A DNA stretch of 64,000 bases from Xanthomonas sp. 10-10 (GCF_040182365.1 NZ_CP144460.1:2108001-2172000), one strand, 5' to 3'. Shown: positions 1 through 10,856, numbered from the stretch's first letter. Program-made: numbers and translations. The notes: generated by a model from the letters alone, not told the origin.

Positions 1-625
1 TTTCGCCAGCTCGTTGCTATGCCTGCGCTGAGCAACGCAGCCTTTTTAAAAGTTGAGATCAAAGTCTCTTTAATTGTCGAATTCGTTTGTCTCTCGACAA
101 GGGCAGTTTCCTTGTGCGCTCCAAAGACATGAGTTTCACAAGCGGCGGTTTAGTACGCACCAATTAAGTCTTTCAATCGGGAATGTCGATTTGTTAGTCG
201 CAGCAGCTGCCTGCCGAGCAGGGTTTGATTTGCTCGATGCAAGTACAGGGCTTGTTCATCATTATTCTCGCCGAGGCGGAGTCAAACAGCGATGACAGTT
301 TGTCTGTGTGCTGAGGGGAGTGAATTCTTGCGACAGTGGACGAGCAGGTCATAAGGTGGTCTGGCCACAAATTGTTCATGGAATGATCCAGATCATCGGG
401 TTGGAAGACCAGGTGCCGGCGTTCTTCAAGGAAGCGACCGCTGCGAGTCGGAGAGCGAAAGGACTGCGGGGGCGGGGCTGGATCACCCGCCTGTCGGCTA
501 GTGCCATTGGAAGGGCTGGGCAGAGTAGACGTGCGCCCCTCGACAGTTGACTCTCCTCGACTTCGACGGAGCGTAAACAGCGGGTGTAGCACATTGGCCT
601 GACCAGCCATAAAGCCAGGAACCTC
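1..625. other. Leading intergenic stretch, no gene recognised
   Basis: No open frame here looks like a protein. The first ~320 bases are visibly poorer in G+C than the rest of the window, with runs such as TTTTTAAAAG near 45-54, while 400-625 returns to the usual composition. A ribosome binding site (AGGAA) lies just before the catalase-like gene at 626. The low-GC part could be the tail of an upstream unit or acquired DNA; the window edge prevents a decision. Confidence 0.5.
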
Positions 626-1702
626 ATGAACGCGCCCGTCGAATATCGCCCCGATCTGGAAACGCCCAGCGTCAGCGAGCAGGAAACCATTCGTTCGCTT
701 GAGGCGCTGTTCGTTGACATGGCAACGACCGTGGCTGAAAAGGAAGGGCATGCATACCGCGCAGTCCATGCCAAAGGGCAAGGCCTGTTCACCGCCAGGC
801 TCACCGTTTTCAACGATCTGCCCGAAGAGCTGCGGCAAGGGTTGTTCGCAGGGACTGGGCAATACGATGCTTACATCCGCCTGTCATCGCCACCTGCCGA
901 ACAGCTGAGCGATGCTGTCTCGACCCCGCGTGCCCTGGCGTTGAAGGTGTTAGGTGTCAGCGGTGAGCGCGTCGAGGGTGGAGACGAAAAGCACAGTCAG
1001 GATTTCTTGATGGTCAATGGCCCTTCCTTCACCACCCCTGGTCCCGATGGGTTCTTGCGTAATTTTCGCGTTCTTGCGGCGACTACGGAAAAGGCGCCAC
1101 GCGCCAAGGCCGCACTTTCAAAAGTGCTTCGGGGTGTCGAGAACACGCTTGAGAAGATCGGTGGGGGAAGCGGCAGCATCAAGCAGATTGGCGGGCAACC
1201 GCAGATTCATCCGCTGGGCGAAACGTTTTTCTCGCAGGTGCCGTATCTCTACGGGCGTTACATCGCCAAGTTCTCGCTGGCGCCGGTGTCCAGAAACCTC
1301 CTCGAACTCGATGGTCGGGAAGTCGGCGACTCCCAGGACGCGCAACGCGAGGCCGTCCATCACGCCATCAGCACCCTGGACAGCCCGGCCGAGTGGGAGC
1401 TGCGCGTGCAGCTGTGCCGGGATGTGGAAAAGATGCCGGTCGAGGATGCGTCGATAGAGTGGCCGCAATCCATCAGCCCCTTTGTGGCGGTCGCGCGCGT
1501 GGTGGTCGAGCGCCAGGCCGGATGGGACGGAAAAAACTCGCAGCAGCTGGAAGACCGTATCGCCTTCTCGCCGTGGCATGCCCTGGCCGCTCATCGGCCG
1601 CTGGGTGCGATCAACCGGGCGCGCCGTATAGTAATGGCAGCCTCGCGCCGATTCCGCTCCGAGTTCAATCGCTGCCCGATCCACGAGCCGACTGGCGTCT
1701 AG
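626..1702 (+). CDS. Catalase-like haem protein (SrpA-type catalase family)
   Basis: This 358-residue protein belongs to the short catalase-related group, smaller than classical catalases of about 480-700 residues. The distal-haem region is recognisable as AVHAKGQGLFTARL near residues 48-61, with the histidine in the usual HAKG context. The segment DFLMVNGPSF around 134 matches the conserved core position of the family. The C-terminal segment FSPWHALAAHRPLGAINRAR is typical of catalase-like proteins that act as peroxidases or bind fatty peroxides. No signal peptide is visible, so it is probably cytoplasmic. The ATG at 626 follows AGGAACCTC, a good ribosome binding site. It stands alone on its strand before a chemoreceptor and no operon is evident. 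True catalase activity cannot be judged from sequence. Confidence 0.85.
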   Translation: MNAPVEYRPDLETPSVSEQETIRSLEALFVDMATTVAEKEGHAYRAVHAKGQGLFTARLTVFNDLPEELRQGLFAGTGQYDAYIRLSSPPAEQLSDAVSTPRALALKVLGVSGERVEGGDEKHSQDFLMVNGPSFTTPGPDGFLRNFRVLAATTEKAPRAKAALSKVLRGVENTLEKIGGGSGSIKQIGGQPQIHPLGETFFSQVPYLYGRYIAKFSLAPVSRNLLELDGREVGDSQDAQREAVHHAISTLDSPAEWELRVQLCRDVEKMPVEDASIEWPQSISPFVAVARVVVERQAGWDGKNSQQLEDRIAFSPWHALAAHRPLGAINRARRIVMAASRRFRSEFNRCPIHEPTGV

Positions 1703-2008
1703 CTGTTCTTGCTGCGTGTCTGTGTCGTGCAGCACGTCTGTAACCGCGGGGCCGGAGTGCTCCGGATCGCAGCTGCCAGGCGAGGATTTTGATTAGTCGT
1801 TGAGCGACTGCGGCGATTAGCGTGGCGTGCCAGGTGACCGCCGCCGCGTTTGGCGAGGAGTAGCAGACAGCGGACTCGATCCACAGAGGCTGCTGCTGTC
1901 TAGCTGAATGCTCGACTCACCCAGGGTGGTGGATCGGAAAAGGGCCATCAAGAACGGCCGACCGCTGCCGCTAGGGACGCATCCCCAACGCAAGCAGCAG
2001 AGGCCGCT
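1703..2008. other. Intergenic region before the soluble chemoreceptor
   Basis: About 300 bases without a credible gene. It probably contains the promoter of the chemoreceptor at 2009. I looked for a flagellar sigma-28 type promoter (TAAA, then GCCGATAA) and did not see a convincing one. Confidence 0.45.
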
Positions 2009-3802
2009 ATGTTTTTCTCCGACAGCCGCAAGGTGGACGCACTGACCAAGGCGGTTGATGCCACGTTGAAAGGTGGCAGTGCGCAGTGGCCCAATAACGG
2101 ATCGGCTCTGCTGCTCAAGAAAATGGCCGAGCGCTTGTATGCGGCCCAGCAGGAGTGTGATTTGGCCAAGGCCGAGGCGGAAGACGCGACCACCGCGTTG
2201 CGCCATCTGGAGGGCCGTTTCGACCTAGTCGCCAGTGGTACAACCGACGGGCTCTGGGATATTGGTGTCATTGCCGGGGATCCCAGCCACCCCGACAGCC
2301 CGGTGTGGTGGTCGCCGCAGATGCGTCGGCTGCTGGGCTTTGCCTCTGAACAGGATTTTCCCAATGTCCTGGACAGTTGGGTCGCATGCCTGCACCCGGA
2401 TGACAAGCAGCCGACGCTGGATGCCTTTGCGGCGCACCTTGCCGATCGCAGTGGTCGAACCCCCTACGACGTCGAAAACCGCCTGCGTCTGAAATCCGGC
2501 GAATATCGCTGGTTCCGCGCATTCGGCACGACCGAGCGCGATGCGCAAGGCGTGCCGCTCCGTGTGGCGGGTTCGCTCACCGACATCACCGAGCGCCGCG
2601 AGCGGGAGCAGTTCCTCGACATCACGCTGACGCGCTTCGAGCTCGGCTCACAGATGCTCAGCGATGGCTTGTGGGACATGAGCGTGATCGCGGGTGACCC
2701 GATCAATCCGAACAACGAGTTCTGGTGGTCGCAGCAGTTCCGCCATCTGCTCGGCTTCGAGTCCGAGCAGGACTTTCCCAACGTGCTCGATAGCTGGGCG
2801 TCACGGCTGCACCCGCAAGACAAGGAGCGTTCTCTGAACGCCTTCGCGGCGCACTTGAACGACCGTAGTGGCCGCACCAACTTCGATATCGAGTACCGCC
2901 TGCAGCTCAAGAACGGCCAGTACCGCTGGTTCCGCGCACGCGGCCTGACCAAGCGCGCCGTCGATGGCACGCCGTTGCGCGCGGTTGGAGCATTGATGGA
3001 CGTGGAAGCCGGACGTCAGCTGGGCGAGGTGGCAAACACGCTCAGCAGTGCGGCAGGCGATATCGTGCGCAGCAACGATGACCTGTCGCGGCGCACGGAG
3101 CAGCAGGCGTCTGCCCTCGAGGAGACTGCAAGTTCCATGGAGGAGATGACCAGCATCGTTCGCAAGAATGCCGAAGGTGCGCGTCAGGCCAACTCGCTGG
3201 CGAGCAAGGCCGCAGAGACAGCATTGCATGGCGGTGAGCTGGTCAATGGTGTCGTCAGCACCATGGCGGCGATCCAGGCATCGTCGCGGAAGATCGGCGA
3301 AATCATCACCGTCATCGACGGGATCGCGTTCCAGACCAATATCCTTGCCCTGAACGCGGCCGTGGAAGCGGCGCGGGCGGGCGAGCAGGGACGTGGTTTT
3401 GCGGTCGTTGCATCCGAGGTGCGCAGCCTCGCGCAGCGCTGCACCATGGCTGCCAAGGAGATTCGCGATCTGATCGCCGATTCGGGTGCGAAGGTGGGGC
3501 AGGGCGCGGAGCAGGTCAACGTGGCGGGCAAGGCCATGGAAGAACTGCTTTCCTCGGTGCGGCAGGTCAACGACATCATGAGCGGCATTGCGGCGGCCAG
3601 TCACGAGCAGAGCGCCGGCATCGAGCAGATCAATCAAACCATCTCGCAGATGGATGCAGCGACGCAACAGAATTCCGCTCTTGTTGACACCATGGCATCG
3701 TCGGCCCGTGCACTTGAGGATCAGGCGACCGCTTTGGTGGAAAGTGTTGCAAGTAGCTCACGCAGCGCCACCGGCAAGACGAAGCTCGCATTGGCTGCAT
3801 AA
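2009..3802 (+). CDS. Soluble methyl-accepting chemotaxis protein with two PAS domains
   Basis: This 597-residue chemoreceptor has no membrane segment, so it should be cytoplasmic. Residues ~60-195 and ~205-335 are two PAS_3-type domains that are clear duplicates: both contain the pattern GLWD.xVIAGDP, a WWS motif, [16 protein letters not shown] and an RWFRA strand. The C-terminal half is the coiled-coil signalling domain; its hairpin tip is [20 protein letters not shown], which contacts CheW and CheA. There is no C-terminal methyltransferase-docking pentapeptide (it ends KLALAA). PAS domains of this type often sense redox state or small ligands, but no haem or FAD residues can be assigned. 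A rho-independent terminator follows at 3866. The gene is convergent with the second chemoreceptor at 4080-6191. Confidence 0.93.
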   Translation: MFFSDSRKVDALTKAVDATLKGGSAQWPNNGSALLLKKMAERLYAAQQECDLAKAEAEDATTALRHLEGRFDLVASGTTDGLWDIGVIAGDPSHPDSPVWWSPQMRRLLGFASEQDFPNVLDSWVACLHPDDKQPTLDAFAAHLADRSGRTPYDVENRLRLKSGEYRWFRAFGTTERDAQGVPLRVAGSLTDITERREREQFLDITLTRFELGSQMLSDGLWDMSVIAGDPINPNNEFWWSQQFRHLLGFESEQDFPNVLDSWASRLHPQDKERSLNAFAAHLNDRSGRTNFDIEYRLQLKNGQYRWFRARGLTKRAVDGTPLRAVGALMDVEAGRQLGEVANTLSSAAGDIVRSNDDLSRRTEQQASALEETASSMEEMTSIVRKNAEGARQANSLASKAAETALHGGELVNGVVSTMAAIQASSRKIGEIITVIDGIAFQTNILALNAAVEAARAGEQGRGFAVVASEVRSLAQRCTMAAKEIRDLIADSGAKVGQGAEQVNVAGKAMEELLSSVRQVNDIMSGIAAASHEQSAGIEQINQTISQMDAATQQNSALVDTMASSARALEDQATALVESVASSSRSATGKTKLALAA

Positions 3803-3865
3803 CGCATGCAGCCAGTCCGCCGCCCTGCGACTTGGTGACGCCGGACGCAGGGCGGTGCGCTGAAA

Positions 3866-3890
3866 GCCGGAATGCATTCGGCGGTTTTTT
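3866..3890 (+). terminator. Rho-independent terminator after the soluble chemoreceptor
   Basis: GCCGGAATGCATTCGGC forms a stem with one bulged base and is followed by GG and six T residues. It lies 64 bases after the chemoreceptor stop codon at 3802, between two convergent genes. Confidence 0.75.
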
Positions 3891-4079
3891 AAGCTCGGCC
3901 TGAAAAAGCGCCCGCTCCATACCGATCGCCTGGGATGTTTCATCCAGCAGGAGCGATGCCAATGCGCGATCCCGTCGCGACTGAGACTCTCTGGATTTTC
4001 CATCGGAAAGAGCTGGGTCAGGTGCATTTTATGAATGAACCTGATCCTGTTCCCACTCATCCCATGATGGCTCACGCAC

Positions 4080-6191
4080 TCACATCATCGTCGCCTTGAC
4101 CTTGAACACGTCCACTGCGCGGGTCAGTTGCACGGAATGGTCTTCCAGCGCACGCGCGGCGGTGCTTGCGGCTTCGACCAGGCGCACGTTTTGCTGGGTG
4201 GTTTCGTCCATCTGGGCGATGGTCTGATTGACCTGTTCGATGCCGCCGGCCTGTTCCAGCGAGGCGGCGGAGATCTGGCCCATGATGTCGGTGACGTGCT
4301 GCACGCTGGTGACGACTTCGCCCATGGTGGTGCCGGCCTTGTGCACCAGGGCCGAGCCATCGGCCACGCGCTGTACCGAATCGTCGATCAGGCGTTTGAT
4401 TTCCTTGGCGGCATCGGATGAGCGATGCGAGAGGGTACGTACTTCGGAGGCGACGACGGCAAAGCCTCGGCCTTGTTCGCCGGCGCGTGCGGCCTCGACC
4501 GCTGCATTCAACGCCAGAATATTGGTCTGGAAAGCGATACCGTCGATGACCGAGATGATGTCGGCGATACGCCTGGACGATGCTTCGATCCCGGACATGG
4601 TATCGATCACCTGGCCGACCACATCGCGTCCTTCCGATGCGATGGCGGCGGCGCCGCGTGCGAGCTGGTTGGCGCGGCCAGCGTGCTCGGCGTTCTGCTT
4701 GACAGTGGAGGTCAGCTCTTCCATCGAGGCTGCGGTTTCTTCGAGATTGGCGGCTTGTTGTTCGCTGCGGCGCGCCAGTTCCTGATTGCCGCTGGCGATG
4801 TCCTCGGCAGCAAATCCGATGCTGTTGGAGGTCGTTTGTATCTGGCTGACGATGTCTGTCAGGCGATGCACGGTGCTGTTGGCATCGTCGCGCATGGCGG
4901 CGAACACGCCATGGAAGTTGCCGGACATGCGCACGGTCAGGTCGCCGTCGGCGATGGCGCGCAGCAGCTCGGAGAACTTGGCCAGGTTGCTGTCGGCGGT
5001 GGCCATCATGGTGTTGAGGTTGTCCACCATCAGGCGGAAATCATGTTCGAACTTTTCGGGTTGACCGCGCAGCGCGAAGTCGCCAGCACATGCGGCCTGG
5101 GTCAGTGCGTGGATTTGTGCGTTGATGGCGCGCAGGTTCTGCTTGACCTGCTGCATGGTGGTGGTGATGGCAGCTTTTTCGCCGGGGTAGTGTTCGATTT
5201 CCGGAGTCAGGTCACCGATTGCATAGCGTCCCATGACCTCGGTCATGCGCAACTGGGTCTGCACATGCGCGTGCACCAGCGCGTTGGTGTCCTGCACCAT
5301 GTGCGCGTACTCGCCAGGAAATTGCTGCGCGTCGGTGCGATAGCTGATCTGGCCGGCGTCGTGACGCGCCGCCATGGTGCGTTGCGCCGATATGACATCG
5401 CGCAGGCGGCGCTGCATCTGCTGCATGGCACGCAATAGCTGGCCGGATTCGTCCTTGCCTGCCGTGGTATCGGCCGTGCCGAGGTCGCCTGCGCTGATGC
5501 GCTCGGCCAGTTGCAATGACAGACGCAAGGGTAGTACGACGCTGCGGGTGAGCAGCAAGGCAATCGCTGCACCCAGCAGCAGTGCGATGACGGTGGAGAT
5601 CACCATCAGCATGGCGAAGCCACGTGCGGTGGCGACGGCCTGCGTGGCGGCTTGGCGGTTCTTGTGCTCTTGCAGATCGATGAAGGCGTTGATGCTGGCC
5701 AGCCAATCAATGAAGGCCGGGCGTGCTTCCTGCAGCAAGCGTTGTTCGGCATGCGGCCGGTCCGACGCGTCGCGCAATGCGCGCACCTGTGCGATCAATG
5801 GCAGGGTGCGCTGCTCGATGGATTTGATCTGTTGCAGGATTGTTTTTTCCTGCGCGTCTGTCGAGGCGGCGATCATGTCGTCGAGCGGCTGGGCGGAGCG
5901 GGCATAATCGGCGGCCAGCTTGTCGATCGATTGCTCCGCAGTGCGGCGGTCAGCCGGCGCATCCATCAGCACGACATCGCGCAAGGCGATTGCGCGGTCA
6001 TGCACACTGCCACGGAAATTGATTGCGTACCGTTGCTTGACGCTGTTGACTTCATTGATGGCGGTCAATTGCCGGTCGATGCTGCGCACGCGCTGGATGC
6101 CCACCACGGTAAGGATCACCATCAGGATGATGATCGCGAGAAAGCCGAGGGACAGGCGTTGGCCAATGCGCAGGTCGGAGAGGGTGTGCAT
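4080..6191 (-). CDS. Membrane methyl-accepting chemotaxis protein with multiple HAMP-like units
   Basis: This 703-residue chemoreceptor starts at the ATG at 6191. A first membrane helix (about residues 13-33) precedes a periplasmic four-helix-bundle type sensor, and a second helix lies near 190-213. A HAMP domain follows directly. The next ~200 residues contain repeated HAMP-like elements, each with a short GD motif ([33 protein letters not shown]), so this is a poly-HAMP receptor. The signalling tip [20 protein letters not shown] is intact. The C-terminus ends VFKVKATMM without a CheR-binding pentapeptide. The periplasmic domain suggests sensing of an outside ligand, which cannot be named. 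The tip is identical to that of the neighbouring soluble receptor, so both could join the same array. Confidence 0.93.
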   Translation of the reverse strand: MHTLSDLRIGQRLSLGFLAIIILMVILTVVGIQRVRSIDRQLTAINEVNSVKQRYAINFRGSVHDRAIALRDVVLMDAPADRRTAEQSIDKLAADYARSAQPLDDMIAASTDAQEKTILQQIKSIEQRTLPLIAQVRALRDASDRPHAEQRLLQEARPAFIDWLASINAFIDLQEHKNRQAATQAVATARGFAMLMVISTVIALLLGAAIALLLTRSVVLPLRLSLQLAERISAGDLGTADTTAGKDESGQLLRAMQQMQRRLRDVISAQRTMAARHDAGQISYRTDAQQFPGEYAHMVQDTNALVHAHVQTQLRMTEVMGRYAIGDLTPEIEHYPGEKAAITTTMQQVKQNLRAINAQIHALTQAACAGDFALRGQPEKFEHDFRLMVDNLNTMMATADSNLAKFSELLRAIADGDLTVRMSGNFHGVFAAMRDDANSTVHRLTDIVSQIQTTSNSIGFAAEDIASGNQELARRSEQQAANLEETAASMEELTSTVKQNAEHAGRANQLARGAAAIASEGRDVVGQVIDTMSGIEASSRRIADIISVIDGIAFQTNILALNAAVEAARAGEQGRGFAVVASEVRTLSHRSSDAAKEIKRLIDDSVQRVADGSALVHKAGTTMGEVVTSVQHVTDIMGQISAASLEQAGGIEQVNQTIAQMDETTQQNVRLVEAASTAARALEDHSVQLTRAVDVFKVKATMM

Positions 6192-7202
6192 AAGAGGAGA
6201 TCGGTGATCCGGAGGGCGGGGGGAATCCCGGCATGGGCAGGGATGCGGGACAGCAGGGAGGCCTCCGACAGGGCTGCGTTGCTACCCCAATCGTGTATCG
6301 CCTCGTCCGTTAGCGACCTCATCCACTGGAACTGTACGCACCGCGCATCCGGCATTCAGGCGCCGTTGGATCGCGCTGCGGATGCGCATGCATGGGATCG
6401 AGCGGGCGACGTTGGACGTGCGCAGCAAGATGGCGAACGGGGCCCTGCAGGGCGCCGATGCAGTGGCGGCGGCGACGCAGGCATGGTTTGCGGTAGTTCC
6501 TGCGGTACGTGTCGCGTGCATATTTGATATACGCGTCCTGATTTCCAGCACAGCGGCGCGATGTGCCTGTCGGCACGCACCCCGGGCGGCGGCGCGGCCG
6601 TTGCTGGTCCAGCGAGTCGTCGCGAACATGCTGCTTCCGTTGGCTTCGGCGCTTGAGAGCTCCATGGCGGACTCACGCCATGTCCCGTAGCGGTGGGCGG
6701 GCAAGGGCCCCGCAGCCGGGCGCCGATCAGCGGCTCTCCCATGACGCACCTGGGGCGGTCAAGCATGCCAAGGACAACCGACACCTTCCGATCTTGAAGG
6801 CGCCGAGGAAACGTCGCGAGCAATGGACGGGTGAGGTGCACTAGGGACTTGAGGGCGCCACGCAGGCAATCCGCACGGCGGACAGGCCCGCCGCGCGGCG
6901 CGGGCTGGCAGTCGCGCACCACGTCGCCCTCGGCTAACCCACGTCCTCACACGCGGCGCAGTACCGTGGCGCCATGGCAGCGAGTGGCTGTATGGACGCC
7001 GCCTGCCGCGCGTTGGATGATGACAGTGGTGTGGGCGGTCGATCGTGCTTCCTGGCGATGCGCCGCGCGGTCTCGGGCTCTTTAATAACGGTTTGGCACA
7101 GATGCACGGATGGGTGAACAATCATCAGGGCGTAGACGGTGCGGCGACACACTTGCCTTGTGCAGGCGACCTGCATGGCGTGGCCGTGCGGATGCGCGCG
7201 GC
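6192..7202. other. Long (1 kb) intergenic region between divergent signalling genes
   Basis: About 1 kb separates the start of the membrane chemoreceptor (minus strand) from the start of the hybrid kinase (plus strand). Several frames are open because of high GC, but none resembles a known protein or has a clear ribosome binding site. It must hold two divergent promoters. The length is unusual for this gene-dense window and could hide a small RNA or a decayed gene. Confidence 0.5.
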
Positions 7203-10061
7203 ATGATCGCTGCATTTCCGTATGGCGACAGCGCCATGGCGCAGGCGGTACGTGCATACGACTGGTCTGGCACGCCGTTGGGGCCGAGCGAGCAGTGGCC
7301 GTCACCGTTGCGCAACGCGGTCAGCCTGATGCTCACCTCGCCAGAGAGCATGTACGTGGTGTGGGGCGAAGCGCTGACGTTTTTCTACAACGATGCGTAT
7401 GCGCCTATCCTCGGGCCGCGTCAGCCGTATGCACTGGGCGCGCCGCTGCGCGAGCTGTGGGCCGATGCCTGGGAGGCGGTGCGTGCGCCGATCGAGGCGG
7501 CGTTTGCCGGGGACGCCTCGCGCTTTGAGGAAGTGCCGATCGCCATGAACCGCTACGGTGTGCCGGAAGACACCTGGTGGACGTTCTCGTTTTCGCCGAT
7601 CTATCTGGACGATGGCAGTATCGGCGGCGCGTTCTGCGTGACCAACGAGGTGACTGCGCGCAAGCTGGCGCAGACGCGGTTGGCCGACGAGCATGAGCGC
7701 TTGATCCGCTTGTTCGAGCAGGCGCCGATGTTCATGGCGTTTTTGAGCGGGCCGCAGCATCGCGTCGAGTTTGCCAACCCCTGTTATTCGCGCCTGATCG
7801 GACACCGCGACGTGATCGGGCGTCCGCTCGCCGAAGCGTTGCCGGATGCGCTGGAGCAGGGTCACTTGCGCCATCTGGATGAGGTGTATCGCTCCGGGCG
7901 CGCGTACACGGCCAACGCGCTGGTGTACGACGTCCAGGCAGTGCCGGGTGGGCCGACCGAGCGACATCTGCTGGATCTGGTGTATCAACCGATTGCCGGC
8001 GCCGACGGCACGGTGTCCGGTATCTTCGTGCAAGGCTTGGACATCACCGATCGCATCAGCCTGGAACGCGCCGTGCGCGAGGCGGAGGTGCGCAACCGGC
8101 AGATCCTCGATAGCGTCATGGATTACGCGATCATCGCCACCGACATGCGCGGCCGGGTAACCTCGTGGAACGAAGGTGCGCGCCGCATACTGGGCTGGAC
8201 CGAGGCCGAGATGCTCGGGCAATCGCTGGAGCGCACGTTTACTCCGGAAGATGTGGCCAATCACCAGATTCTCATCGAAGCCGCTGCAGCGCTGGAAAGC
8301 GGCAGCGGCATGGACGAGCGCTGGCATATGCGCAAATCCGGCGAGCGGTTCTGGGCCAATGGGTCGCTGATGGTGCTGCGCGAAGAAACCGGCGCGGCGA
8401 TCGGCTTTGTCAAAGTGCTGCGCGACCGCACCGCCGAGCGCCTGGCCAGCGAGGCCTTGATCAAAAGCGAGCGCCGGCTGGACGCCTTGGTACGCGCGTC
8501 GTCGCAAGCGATCTTTTCCGCCACTGCGAGCTGGAGTGCGTTGCGCCTGCATGCGGGCGACGGCTTGCTGGACGATGGTCGTCCGGCAAATGCGCACTGG
8601 CAGCAGGAATGGATTCATCCGGACGATCGTGCGCCGTTGCTGGAAGCGATCGATACTGCGATCGGCGACAAGGCTGCCCTGGAGCTGGAGCTGCGCGTGC
8701 TCGACAGACAGCAGCGGGTGCGCTGGACGCTGTTGCGTGCAGTGCCGTTGCTGGATGCGCAGGGCGGGATCGAGGAGTGGTTCGGCACCGCCTCGGACGT
8801 CAGCGACCGACGCGCGGCCGAAGAGCAACTGCGCTTGCTGACCGAGACCCTGGAAGAACGCGTGCGCGAGCGGAGTGCGGCGTTGCTGCTGGCCGAAGAA
8901 AAACTGCGCCAGAGTCAAAAGATGGAGGCGGTCGGGCAGCTCACCGGTGGCCTGGCGCACGACTTCAACAATCTGCTGACCTCCATCACAGTGGGGCTGG
9001 AGCTGCTGCAGGCACGCGTGGAGCAGGGCAAGTACGACCGGCTGGAACGCTATGTGGAAATGGCGCAGACAAGCGCCGCGCGCGCTACCGCGTTGACGCA
9101 ACGCCTGCTGGCATTTTCGCGCCGGCAGACGCTGGCCCCCAGTGCCCTGGAAGTGGACGCCCTGGTGCACGGCATGCGCGAGATTATCTCGCGGACACTG
9201 GGGCCATCGATCACCTTGCAGGTGACGCCGGCGCCGCAGCCGTGGAAGGTGCTGGTGGACGCGCCGCAGCTGGAGAACGCGCTGCTCAATCTGTGCATCA
9301 ATGCGCGCGATGCCATGCCCGACGGCGGCGAACTTACCATCAGCCTGCACAACCGCTCGCTGGATTCGGCTGCGGCGCTGCCGCTGGATCTGCCGCCTGG
9401 CGATTACGTCTGCCTGAGCGTGCAGGACACCGGCACCGGCATGACCGACGAGGTCATGTCCAAGGTGTTCGAGCCGTTTTTCACCACCAAACCGATCGGG
9501 CAGGGCACCGGTCTGGGATTGTCGATGATCTACGGGTTTACCCGGCAGTCCGGCGGCCATGTGCGTATCGATTCGGAAGTGGGCGTGGGCACCACCATGG
9601 CGCTGTATCTGCCGCGGTTCACTGGCGCGCATGCGCAGGACCATGCCGTGGCAGCACCGGAACAGCTGCAGTGCGCCGACGTACGCAGTTGCACCGTGTT
9701 GCTGGTGGAGGATGAAATCGCGATCCGTACCCTGATTTCCGAGGTGCTCACCGAGGCCGGTTATCACGTCATCGAAGCGGCCGAAGGTAGCGTCGCGGTG
9801 GAGCGCTTGCGCTCGCTGGAGCCGATCGATGTGTTGGTCACCGATGTCGGCCTGACCGGCGGCTTGAACGGGCGCCAGGTGGCCGATGCCGGCCGGCAAT
9901 ACCGGCCAACGCTGCCGGTGTTGTTCGTGACCGGCTATGCGGCAACCGCGGCAGTAGGCGCTGGGCAGCTGGACGACGGTATGGAAGTGTTGACCAAACC
10001 GTTCCTGGCGGCCGAGCTGAAGCTGCGCGTGTTGCAGTTGCTGGCGCGGCAGGTGTCATGA
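7203..10061 (+). CDS. Hybrid sensor histidine kinase with several PAS domains and a C-terminal receiver
   Basis: This soluble sensor kinase has about 952 residues. The N-terminus (GDSAMAQAVRAYDWSGTPLG) is the usual opening of a family of PAS/GAF hybrid kinases, which is why I start at the ATG at 7203 rather than the upstream ATG at 7110. Four PAS-like modules follow to about residue 540. The dimerisation domain has its phospho-accepting histidine at about 586 in QLTGGLAHDFNNLLT. The ATP-binding domain shows NARDAMPDGG, DTGTGM and GTGLGLSM. The C-terminal receiver begins VLLVEDE and has its phospho-acceptor aspartate at about 881 (VTDVG) and the conserved lysine in LTKPF. No membrane helices are seen, so the stimulus is probably intracellular. 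The paralogous kinase at 12352 and the receiver protein at 10222 lie close by and may share phosphorelay partners. Confidence 0.92.
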   Translation: MIAAFPYGDSAMAQAVRAYDWSGTPLGPSEQWPSPLRNAVSLMLTSPESMYVVWGEALTFFYNDAYAPILGPRQPYALGAPLRELWADAWEAVRAPIEAAFAGDASRFEEVPIAMNRYGVPEDTWWTFSFSPIYLDDGSIGGAFCVTNEVTARKLAQTRLADEHERLIRLFEQAPMFMAFLSGPQHRVEFANPCYSRLIGHRDVIGRPLAEALPDALEQGHLRHLDEVYRSGRAYTANALVYDVQAVPGGPTERHLLDLVYQPIAGADGTVSGIFVQGLDITDRISLERAVREAEVRNRQILDSVMDYAIIATDMRGRVTSWNEGARRILGWTEAEMLGQSLERTFTPEDVANHQILIEAAAALESGSGMDERWHMRKSGERFWANGSLMVLREETGAAIGFVKVLRDRTAERLASEALIKSERRLDALVRASSQAIFSATASWSALRLHAGDGLLDDGRPANAHWQQEWIHPDDRAPLLEAIDTAIGDKAALELELRVLDRQQRVRWTLLRAVPLLDAQGGIEEWFGTASDVSDRRAAEEQLRLLTETLEERVRERSAALLLAEEKLRQSQKMEAVGQLTGGLAHDFNNLLTSITVGLELLQARVEQGKYDRLERYVEMAQTSAARATALTQRLLAFSRRQTLAPSALEVDALVHGMREIISRTLGPSITLQVTPAPQPWKVLVDAPQLENALLNLCINARDAMPDGGELTISLHNRSLDSAAALPLDLPPGDYVCLSVQDTGTGMTDEVMSKVFEPFFTTKPIGQGTGLGLSMIYGFTRQSGGHVRIDSEVGVGTTMALYLPRFTGAHAQDHAVAAPEQLQCADVRSCTVLLVEDEIAIRTLISEVLTEAGYHVIEAAEGSVAVERLRSLEPIDVLVTDVGLTGGLNGRQVADAGRQYRPTLPVLFVTGYAATAAVGAGQLDDGMEVLTKPFLAAELKLRVLQLLARQVS

Positions 10062-10221
10062 TGCGTCGGCAGTGTCGGCAGCACCGCCGCCGCTGGCATC
10101 GGGCGGGCAGCCGGGCTGCTGACGCCCGTATCAAGCGCCAGGTGCGGTGCTTGCCATCGCCCGGCCAGCGCGCGCTATGGGCTGGCCTTGCAGCGCTTGG
10201 GATCGCCGCGGCTGCGCCCGG

Positions 10222-10596
10222 TTACAGCGCCGTCTCCACGATGCCCAGCAAGTCGCGCAATGAAAACGGTTTGGTCAGCAAGCGCATGCCGGTATCGAGA
10301 AAATCCGTGCGCTTGGCGCTGACGCCTGCATAGCCGGTCATGAAAATGATCGGCAGCGCGGGGTACAAGCGCCGTGCATTGTCTGCCAGGTCGCGCCCGT
10401 TCATGCCTGGCAGGCAGATATCGGACAGCAGCAGGTCGAACGGGCAGGCCATGGTGAGCTGCTCCATGGCCTGTTCGGCGTCGGCAGATACCACGACCTG
10501 GTAACCCTCATCGCAGAGGATATCCGCAGTCATCGCGCGAATGGCGTCGTCGTCTTCTACCAACAGAATGCGTGCGTTACATGGTGCGTCGTTCAC
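10222..10596 (-). CDS. Stand-alone response regulator receiver protein
   Basis: A 124-residue protein made only of a CheY-like receiver domain. The acidic pocket (VEDDD, residues 13-17), the phospho-acceptor D59 in LLLSDICLPG, the threonine in MTGYA and the lysine in LTKPFS are all present. There is no output domain, so it is likely to act as a phosphate carrier or through protein contact. I prefer the GTG at 10596 because GAGG lies six bases upstream; a TTG at 10608 is also in frame. It resembles the receiver domains of the two hybrid kinases on either side (all share the VTGYA/MTGYA and TKPF blocks), which suggests local duplication. It is convergent with the kinase that ends at 10061 and divergent from the KaiC-like gene at 10857. 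Confidence 0.88.
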   Translation of the reverse strand: MNDAPCNARILLVEDDDAIRAMTADILCDEGYQVVVSADAEQAMEQLTMACPFDLLLSDICLPGMNGRDLADNARRLYPALPIIFMTGYAGVSAKRTDFLDTGMRLLTKPFSLRDLLGIVETAL

Positions 10597-10856
10597 CGCG
10601 ATCCTCAAGCGATCGCAACAACGCGACCTACTTCACTGTCGAGGCTATGCGTGCGCCCGTGACGAATGTGTCGGAGTTGTCACACCTGGCGGCAAGACGC
10701 GCGGCATAGTGCCGATCCTGCGGGACGGCGCGCCGCGAAAACAGCGACGGCTGTCGCGGCGAAAGGCAGCCCGCAGGCACGGTGGGTCAGGCCAGGCAAG
10801 CTGATCAGTTCAGTCGTTGGCAGCGGGCGATCGCGGGCGCGTGTTAACTTAATGGT

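Noticed and set aside
6319-6576. Minus-strand open frame with a protein-like stretch (DAYIKYARDTYRRNYRKPCL)
   Set aside because: The surrounding residues are typical of chance GC-rich frames, there is no ribosome binding site, and no family is recognised.
7110-7202. Longer N-terminus of the first hybrid kinase (ATG 7110)
   Set aside because: The conserved N-terminal pattern of this kinase group begins near 7203; the extra residues are arginine/cysteine-rich and not conserved-looking.
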